Source: Galaxea fascicularis (Eukaryota > Cnidaria > Anthozoa > Scleractinia > Euphylliidae). Taken from it: a stretch of 64,000 nucleotides of DNA. The notes under the pieces were generated by a model. It was not told where the DNA came from. It saw only the letters and a list, made by a program, of their open reading frames with translations, and did not search any database. Shown here piece after piece: positions 57,901-64,000 of this stretch (its first letter is position 1; each line of letters opens with the position of its first letter). The position numbers were made by a program, and so were the translations under genes. The stretch is from the NCBI GenBank assembly GCA_948470475.1, contig OX419345.1, positions 971,001 to 1,035,000 of the forward strand, in the 5' to 3' direction.

Positions 57901-60900
57901 TTCAACTAACAAATTGAAGATGCATGTTCAGAGGGTAAAGTTGAGTTTGGTTGGAAACAGTTACAGAAAAAATTGTTTAATTGTCACCAGATTTTGAAGC
58001 AAAAGAACCAAGATGGTACCAACTATACTCACTAATATACGAAGGAAATGTAAGAGTCAAGTTTATGGATTTGATTTCAAGACATTTAAGTCTAAAGGAG
58101 CAAGTTTTGTTCACAGTATGGACAGCACGTCAAAAAAATCTGATTTCACTGCATATTATCTTTAAGTAGAGTTTAAATTTACTTTTGAATTTTAGAGTTT
58201 GTTGTTTACTGTTGTAACATTTTGGAAGGGGAACAGGGTTGGCACAGTGGTGAGAGTGCCCGCCTTCCACCAATGTGTGCCAGGTTCAATTCCAAGACTT
58301 GGCATCATAAGTGGGCTGAGTTTGTTGGTTCTCTACTCTGCTCCAAGATAGGATTTTCTCTGGGTTCTCCAGTTTTACCCTCTCCTCAAAAACCAACATT
58401 TTGATTTGATAGAGAATTTAAAATTGTAAAGCTATCTTTATAAGGTACATTTGAAAACTTATGTTGACTTTGCCTGGTACAAATAAATATTTACTATTAT
58501 TAGTTTATCTTGCAATACATACCGCAGCACTCAAATGAGAACCCTTGACTTCAGTCCAACCACCCTCATCATTTTCACCTTCTTTGAATTTTAATTTACT
58601 TGTCTTTTTTTCTTTCATCTTTTTCTTCTGTCTTCCTTTGTCTTCTGGACCTTTGTCCCTTTGAAAAAGGAACAAAAGTTTTTTATAAATTTGTTTAAAT
58701 AGCTTCTCTCAGGCAGTGCGTTTGTCATCGCTGTGACATGGCACTTTTGTACAAAGTGCAATTAAACTCATTGCCAATAACTGACGACCTTGGGAATTGG
58801 TGCCATAGAGGTTGGCAGGATCCTCAGCAATTCAGGCACAGTATGGAGGTCACCAAGGCAACCCCGTGAGTGAGAACCACCCCAGGGATCAGCCGCCAAC
58901 AGGCACTATCACACTAAAAGTGGAATACTTACCACTTCCCAATCTTAACCACTAATAGGTGGGACGGAACAGCACAAGAATCCACAAAAATTCACTCAAA
59001 GAACTAAGCAAAAGATGAATTAATCCGCAAAGATTCGCAACAGCTGAATCAATCAGCAAAGATTTGCAAGCAATGATCCTCAGTGTTCCCTCAAATCCAA
59101 GCACATGTAATCTGTCCCTGCAAATTCCATGGGTGCTCACCCTGCAGATTACTTGCATAAATGAGCAAGATAGCTAGCAGCATTGGCTCAAGTTTAACCT
59201 TGCCTAAAGTGCATTAATTTTAGTCACACTTAAAGAAGATGTTCTACAGTATTCTGGGTGCTTTAGATTGACACTAAGTGATGCACATGGCTATCATACA
59301 AGACATGGTTACTTAGCTAGATTACAGTACCTAAACCAAAAACGTAATCATTGTCATTACTCGTGAAACCTGGAGTTCATTATATGATTGTTTGAAGCAA
59401 ACCAAGAGCAACAGATAGTTACTTCCAATGCTCATAAAGAAATGCTTCATGGTTTCTGTTGCATACTAACTTCCCCCCTGAAAGGTATCGCAGTGCTCTT
59501 TCAGGATCTACATGTATGCTTGGCTGGTTGTTAATACCGTTATCTGATAGGCTGATCGATGGTGGAGTCAAACACACTGCTTCAATAACAACTTTGTCAA
59601 ACCAAATTAAGGCATACAACAAACAAACAATGCTGATAACAGGGATTGGAATTATCAGACAATGCAACAAAGCCAATGTCAACAGACTTACTTCTTGATG
59701 AACATACTTGCAGTATACTGCATTGGACCTCCCTCGCCACCAATATCACTGTCACTGGTCTCTGTCTCACTGTCACTACTGGGCCAGTCACTACTGTCAT
59801 CATCGCCAATATCATCATCATTGGCAGGCTAAAGAAGCATGAACAGAAAACAGTAACATCATTGAGGCTAATATTTCAGGAAACTCAGCATACTGTTAAC
59901 TGAGTCCAAAAAACAATTTTAGGAATAACCATACTTACTTGAAAAATAAAAAACTGAACTGAACTGAACTAAACTGAACTGAAATCCATTGCTAAAACCT
60001 CTTTTGGATCTGGTCACCTTGTGAAATTTTAATAAAACACACCTTTTTGTTTAATTTGGCAAGTGGAATGTTTTCTTAAAAATGATAGCTTGCCCAATGC
60101 AATCAAGAGCTTTTGACATACCAAAATTAATATTAATATAATTAATAATCAATAATAATTATTTAACACACATGTAGTACTAATATTAATAATTAATGAC
60201 CAATGTTTCAGTTACCTTGTTTTATACCTTAAAAGTGACTTTCTTTGTTTCCATTACTGTGAGTTACAACTGAATGCTAAGATTGTCAAATGTACACAAG
60301 GCTGTTAACCAGTTGCTTACCTCAATTGGCTTGACAAGATTGCCCTTATCAGTTGAAACCTTTGTTTTGACAAAGTCATTGGCTCTTGTGAAATCAGCAT
60401 CATCATCTTCATCATCATCTGAAGCTGAAGAACACCATAAATGAAATATTTCAGTACAACCATCAAGAGCTGTAACCTGTAACACCTATTATGAATGAAT
60501 AGGGAGTTTAAGAAATGAGAACAGCAATGGCAACAGGAACATCATTTGAAAATACAACTTCTCATTTTTGTAACTCTTTTGCAATAATTCCAATTTGTTT
60601 AACCCTTCCTCCTAAGAGTGACTTTATAGATTTTACTGTGTCTAACGCCAGATGACGCCATATAACGCCAGAAGATAACGCCAGTTGATAACGCCAGATG
60701 GTAAAAAGGGTTCAAAAACTATCTCGCTTAATTTGCAAAATGCTGGAAAACTCTCCAGGAACTACGGTAAGTTACTATGAACAACGTCAAAGCAAGAAAA
60801 AAGAAAGAAGAGTTTTCTGTCATATGTACACGTTCTCGAGAAAAACCTAAAATTGGGTAATTTCACGTTGCTGTTTTGCAGAGGATGGTCAAAAAATGTA

Positions 60901-63720
60901 CTAAAATGTAAACATGTGTAGAGTGATTGTTTTTGCTCATTAAGCCCGGCATTGTTTTGTGGCATTCTTGTTGCCGTCGCTGTCCTCATTCCTTAAACTC
61001 CCTAATATCACTGACCAAACCTCACCTTGCCAAAAATTAAATCATGAAAATGAGTGGTCAGAAAGTTTTGAAGTAGGTGGCTACTCTACCATCTTATTTT
61101 AAACCACACTAAAGAATCAGAGGAATATTCCAGCAGAGTAGCTGGACAGGAATACAAAGTTAGTGTTGAATTTTGCTGGTCTACTTTTGACAACCCTGGA
61201 GTCTGTGGATGAGAAACAATGTACCAAAGTATGATCATTCAAAGAAAAAGTAACTGAGCAGAGCTTTTTATGGTTGCTGTTTGTTGTGGTTTTCAAGAGT
61301 GTTCCAATAAACAAACAATCTGGCAGATGAAAACCTGCATAAAATAACTATTCATATGAAAACTGTACTTTGAGCTACTTTTTACGCAGTGCACATACCT
61401 GAATCTTCCTGGCCTGATTCACCAGATGGTACAGGGTTCTGTTAAATGATTGAAAAAAAAAAAAGACAAAAAAAAAAACATTGTTCACATCACATTGTAT
61501 CTAGTCAGAATGCTTTTCAATTGAGTGTTGAAAGTAATTCCTGTTTGCTTCAGTTTTGCTTAAAGACCCATTGTCATTTTCCCGTCATGCTCTGCGCATT
61601 GTGCATTTGCTCTGTGATTGGTTGACAAAGTTCGAGCTGCTCTCTTAGCCATTTTCCCATGCTTGGTGCCAGTTGCAAATGTACTTCAGCTTCTGATTGG
61701 TTGAATGAGCTGTTTTTTGTCTTTTGTGATTGGTCAGAGTAATTGGTTTTGGTTTTATGACACTGAATTGAAAACCACTCTATTATCTTTTATAATAACT
61801 GTACTGAAAAAGAACAGCTCAAGACCATGCACATGGGGAAATCAAAGATAAAAACACATTTTGACACTATACAAGTTTACATTTACAAAACCAAAAACCT
61901 GACAGCCTAAGTATGATTTAGGTTTACTGATCAATTTTTTTTCTCATTTCACCAGTCAAACAGATACAGAGGAAGTAGTATCTAAGTAATAAAGATACAA
62001 TTTAACACTATGGGGAACCACTCACAACTCACCTCCCGGTATTTCAATATTTCCTCTTCAAAATCTTTGTTATATTTTCTCAACTTCTGCCTTAGTGTAG
62101 CTAAAGCCTGATTGAAAATAGAACAGGACATCAAAAAGCAACAACTTTCATATCTATACACATGAGAGGAGAAACCAGTACAGTGCTAAACTAACAATTA
62201 GCTTACAAGCCACCTGTGAGCTGGTCATTGTCTAAAGATACAAAAGAACCTCCCTGAAGATGAATGAGAATGATCACAAACATAGAAAATTTCAAATTTA
62301 TGCTGCACTTGTACAAACTCACCCTTGCATTCACTTTGGTTAGCTTCTTACGTCCTTCAGTGTCTTCCCAGTTCTGACAAAGAGACAGAATCCAATCAAA
62401 AGCTTTTAACTATTCTAATCTGTAAATCAGCCATGTACATAGTATGGCAAATAGACAGAAAATTAATGGTTTGGTGGGAGCAGTAAGAACATGATCCATT
62501 GGAATTCCTTGTTGATACTCTGCCTTGAAAACTTATCTGGAACCCTGCTCTTCACACAGCAATGATATCCAAGGGATACAGGGTATCACTGTAACAATCA
62601 CTGGCTATCACTTGCAAGATTGTCATTAACCCTTTCAGTAATAACACCAAAATGCATGTTCTGTAGACTTTTGTCACTATATTTGTTATGGCGGCAGTTT
62701 AGGTAATTTGGTTAAACATCAAGATATTCAATGTTTGGTGATCATTTCCAATGTTTCACAACTGTAAGGAGAAATTTCATTCTGGTCACTGGCAAGGGTT
62801 AAGAGGGTAAGTTCAGGGCTGTGCTCTAGCGGCACCCGGTCGCCCCTGGCGACTTACTTTTGCCATCGGGCGACCAGGAAATATTAGTTTTTGCCCCAAA
62901 CTTATATGCTGGGCGCCCTGGATTTCAAGGGTTTAGAGGTTTGGGCGCCCAGCTACTTTTCTTAGAGCACAGCCTTGAAGTTTTAAAGTAGCAGGATTAT
63001 TGATGGCAAATACATGGATATAGTGACATCCCTTTGCAACATTATTGCACAGGTAAGTACTAGACTAGCTTTTGATCTCCTAGATGTAGGGTTTCATGCA
63101 TGTTTCACAAAAAATCATCAAATCATAACCATCTATGATTTGGTGAACAAGAACTTGATTTTCATCTATCTAGTCAAGACTCCTTCTTTGAAGAAGGAAC
63201 AGGTTCCCAGGGTGATGACCCTATGCATTTATGCTTAAAGCATACACTGTTCATATATGTATTGTTTTGTTTACATACCTCTTTAACAAAGTCTTCTAAT
63301 TCTGTCAGACAGCGGACATAAAACTGCGGAATACCCTCTTTATCAACCACAGTTTTGGCTTTAGTGAAAGCTTTCCCAAGGTTTTCAAATTCTGTAGGAG
63401 CAAAATTAGTACCAAAATATGACTATACAGTTACATTTGTAGCTCCTTCACAAAACCCATGCTTGTGGTCACTTGAAGAAAATGTCTAAATAATACTCCA
63501 AAGTAATAATACTTTGAATGTAGTGCTTGGCTCTGAACTGATTTAAATAAAACGTTATGAAGACTGTCATAGTGAGGAATGGTTAATTAATGAGATTGGC
63601 ATATGTTCAACTGTATCAAACAATGAAAATGCTACAAACATACCTGTCAGGACTTTGGAAATGTCCTTGATTTTCTTATGATTCTTTAGTTGTTTAATTG
63701 AGTTTGTTAGCTCCTCAAAC
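44711..63720 (-). CDS. EIF3C: eukaryotic translation initiation factor 3 subunit c (27 exons, 5' end missing)
   Basis: Core scaffold subunit of eIF3, which assembles the 43S preinitiation complex. Minus-strand exons from 5': 63644-63720, 63279-63391, 62323-62373, 62033-62107, 61399-61438, 60321-60424, 59692-59828, 58523-58658, 57514-57609, 57237-57306, 56583-56682, 55832-55931, 55420-55538, 54957-55080, 54455-54494, 54058-54320, 53080-53205, 52714-52779, 52068-52155, 51429-51512, 51081-51178, 50578-50627, 50185-50250, 49636-49723, 47999-48091, 47724-47802, 44711-44859. All phases agree: 876 aa plus stop; human is 913, so about 50 N-terminal residues lie past the right edge. Landmarks: [23 protein letters not shown], an acidic Ser/Asp stretch, [20 protein letters not shown], the PCI region [17 protein letters not shown] and [30 protein letters not shown], and an Arg/Gln/Asp-rich tail ending QQQQSSY. 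The last intron holds a foldback element. Confidence 0.96.
45905..46090. repeat. A-rich low-complexity tract in the foldback centre
   Basis: About 185 bases built from short 'aaaatgaaat', 'aaatgtaaa' and 'aaaatcaaa' words on the plus strand. No coding content. Confidence 0.6.
46099..46174. repeat. hairpin inside the foldback element
   Basis: Arms 46099-46127 and 46146-46174 match in 27 of 29 positions; core TAGTGGCAGCGCTCGGCCA. Confidence 0.7.
46247..46507. repeat. nested inverted repeat inside the foldback element
   Basis: A 70-base arm at 46247-46316 ('gttccaagaccggtcagtat...') faces its diverged reverse complement at 46438-46507. It directly abuts the inner end of the right main arm. It may be an independent MITE captured by the larger element. 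Confidence 0.65.
48405..48466. repeat. 22-bp perfect hairpin (short MITE)
   Basis: Arms 48405-48426 and 48445-48466 are exact reverse complements (core CCTCGTTCCCAGGGTCTCT) around an 18-base loop. Located in an EIF3C intron. A related 'cgatcccagggtcgctcc' occurs at 45829. Confidence 0.7.
48755..48887 (-). mobile_element. tRNA-derived SINE, family A, body and tail only
   Basis: On the minus strand it matches the body of the copies at 7545 and 7771 ('tttacgcaattgcataaat.gcgttcacaac...gatttatttcat'). The tRNA head is missing. Confidence 0.65.
48918..49402 (-). mobile_element. tRNA-derived SINE, family B, 5' truncated, with (TAA)n/(CAA)n
   Basis: Same family and orientation as 14064-14503: a (TAA)n/(CAA)n microsatellite at 48918-48996, an L2-like tail ('ttatatatcgctttatcc.aaggctcaaagcgctttacaa'), a shared centre, and a tRNA-like head that breaks off at the B-box ('gaggtttgaacctgcgacc...gcagtccg'). 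Confidence 0.75.
49404..49475 (+). mobile_element. SINE family A tail fragment
   Basis: 'gatgactcttctcttgattt...ataatttatttcatatacatcatt' matches the 3' end of SINE-A copies and is fused directly to the broken head of the SINE-B copy. Confidence 0.55.
50650..50830 (-). repeat. probable dispersed repeat in an EIF3C intron
   Basis: Internally repeated 'atccccggctacttt/atccccggctattttt' and 'tatatcccc' words. No protein-family signal. Confidence 0.4.
52521..52611. repeat. foldback repeat in an EIF3C intron
   Basis: 'aatacttaatgactggtccc.ttggggaa' faces 'ttcccctcggcaccagttattaagtgtt', a diverged reverse complement, around the centre at about 52565. Confidence 0.55.
53660..53790. repeat. second copy of the core of the 5911 MITE
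   Basis: The core 'ctaaaccacaaacaaaaacagtaattagg...gttgtggtttcatgttgct' matches the centre of the MITE at 5911-6114. The ends are not clearly preserved. It lies in an EIF3C intron. Confidence 0.45.
54497..54538. repeat. (TAAA)n microsatellite
   Basis: About ten TAAA units with one interruption, directly beside the acceptor of the 40-bp EIF3C exon at 54455-54494. Confidence 0.8.
54725..54905. repeat. purine-rich GACA/GAAA low-complexity tract
   Basis: About 180 bases of 'gacagacagacagat', 'gaaagaaag' and similar words on the plus strand, within an EIF3C intron. The 81-codon frame across it reflects low complexity. Confidence 0.6.
56813..56959 (-). mobile_element. SINE family D, 3' tail fragment
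   Basis: Matches 14972-15115 over its length ('gatatgatatctttgttttaa...gtcagcactaggggtgg...cctagtggttcttttatgtcccacag') and stops where the SINE centre would begin. Located in an EIF3C intron. Confidence 0.65.
58232..58410 (+). mobile_element. tRNA-derived SINE, family C
   Basis: The head 'ggcacagtggtgagagtgcc' acts as a plausible A-box region, with B-box GGTTCAATTCC, a body 'gttggttctctactctgctcc' and a tail 'attttgatttgat'. Partner of the copy at 31691-31862. Confidence 0.65.
60641..60700. repeat. short minisatellite of about 13-bp units
   Basis: Four TAACGCCAG-starting units ('taacgccagatga', 'taacgccagaaga', 'taacgccagttga', 'taacgccagatgg') in an EIF3C intron. Confidence 0.6.
61580..61790. 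repeat. dispersed repeat rich in 'tgattggtt' motifs
   Basis: Several 'gtgattggtt/tgattggttga' words and a terminal 'gtaattggttttggttttatgacac'. A related stretch occurs at 57095-57190 ('tttgattggctaac', 'tgtgattggttagg', 'ggttttggtctattgaaaacggct'). Both lie in EIF3C introns; the family is unknown. Confidence 0.4.
62817..62974. mobile_element. 158-bp MITE-like repeat in an EIF3C intron
   Basis: Inverted ends GGCTGTGCTCTAGC (left) and GGCTGTGCTCTAAG (right, reverse complement), with an interior of 'gggcgccc' and 'ggcgac' words that pair with each other. Confidence 0.55.
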
Positions 63721-64000
63721 CTGTCAAATAATTATTTCTGTAAGAATGCATCATAAGGTGAATAGATCAGTTACATGTTTAGAAAGAACTTAGTCAGGTG
63801 TGATAAATTTGGTGCTAATATGACTAGAACTCATCAATGTTACAGACTTTGTAAACACAAGCCACAACATTCTTCAGTCATTTCTCAAACTATAGGTCAT
63901 ATACAGTTTGGTTTTTCTGATCTCCTTTTGTTTTTCTCAAATTTGAACACAACTAGGCACTTGTATCAAACATACATGTGCTGTCCCAAAAGGTGTCATT

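Overview
The window is intron-rich, AT-rich eukaryotic nuclear DNA. It most likely comes from an anthozoan cnidarian, probably a stony coral. This is inferred from metazoan genes with many short exons, an NLR-type (NACHT plus leucine-rich repeat) locus, and dense tRNA-derived SINEs and hairpin MITEs. No species is assigned. Exon borders were placed by eye using GT/AG sites, reading phase and remembered family conservation. In all four conserved genes the exon lengths add up in frame.

Layout. (1) Positions 29-3480, plus strand: the 3' half of a mitochondrial-type malate dehydrogenase gene; its 5' half lies left of the window. (2) 3.7-8.5 kb: intergenic DNA with a Tc1/mariner-like MITE, a broken L2-type LINE on the minus strand, and SINE and hairpin elements inserted in that LINE. 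(3) 8760-21523, plus: a complete 14-exon gene for 4E-T (EIF4ENIF1), the eIF4E-binding and DDX6-binding translational repressor. (4) 21.6-25.4 kb: intergenic, no gene seen. (5) 26852-35528, plus: a complete 14-coding-exon Nemo-like kinase (NLK), with a probable non-coding first exon near 25.4-25.55 kb and three short upstream ORFs. (6) 36-39.3 kb: NLK 3' flank, two MITEs, a palindrome, and a relic of an NLR N-terminus. (7) 39655-43956, plus: an intronless NLR-like locus with a connexin-like four-transmembrane region, a NACHT NTPase and about 18 leucine-rich repeats. It stays in one frame throughout but carries five nonsense codons. (8) 44711-63720, minus: eukaryotic initiation factor 3 subunit c (EIF3C), 27 exons, lacking only its 5' end beyond the right edge. 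Its last intron holds a 2.25 kb foldback element flanked by a 6-bp target duplication.

MDH2, EIF4ENIF1, NLK and EIF3C are housekeeping or signalling genes. EIF4ENIF1 and EIF3C both act in translation, but nothing in the sequence shows that they work together. The NLR locus and EIF3C converge, with candidate poly(A) signals about 0.3 kb apart. The parts most worth a second look are the connexin-like/NACHT/LRR architecture with its frame-preserving decay, the foldback element, the chain of overlapping upstream ORFs in the NLK leader, and the SINE families with exchangeable 3' tails.
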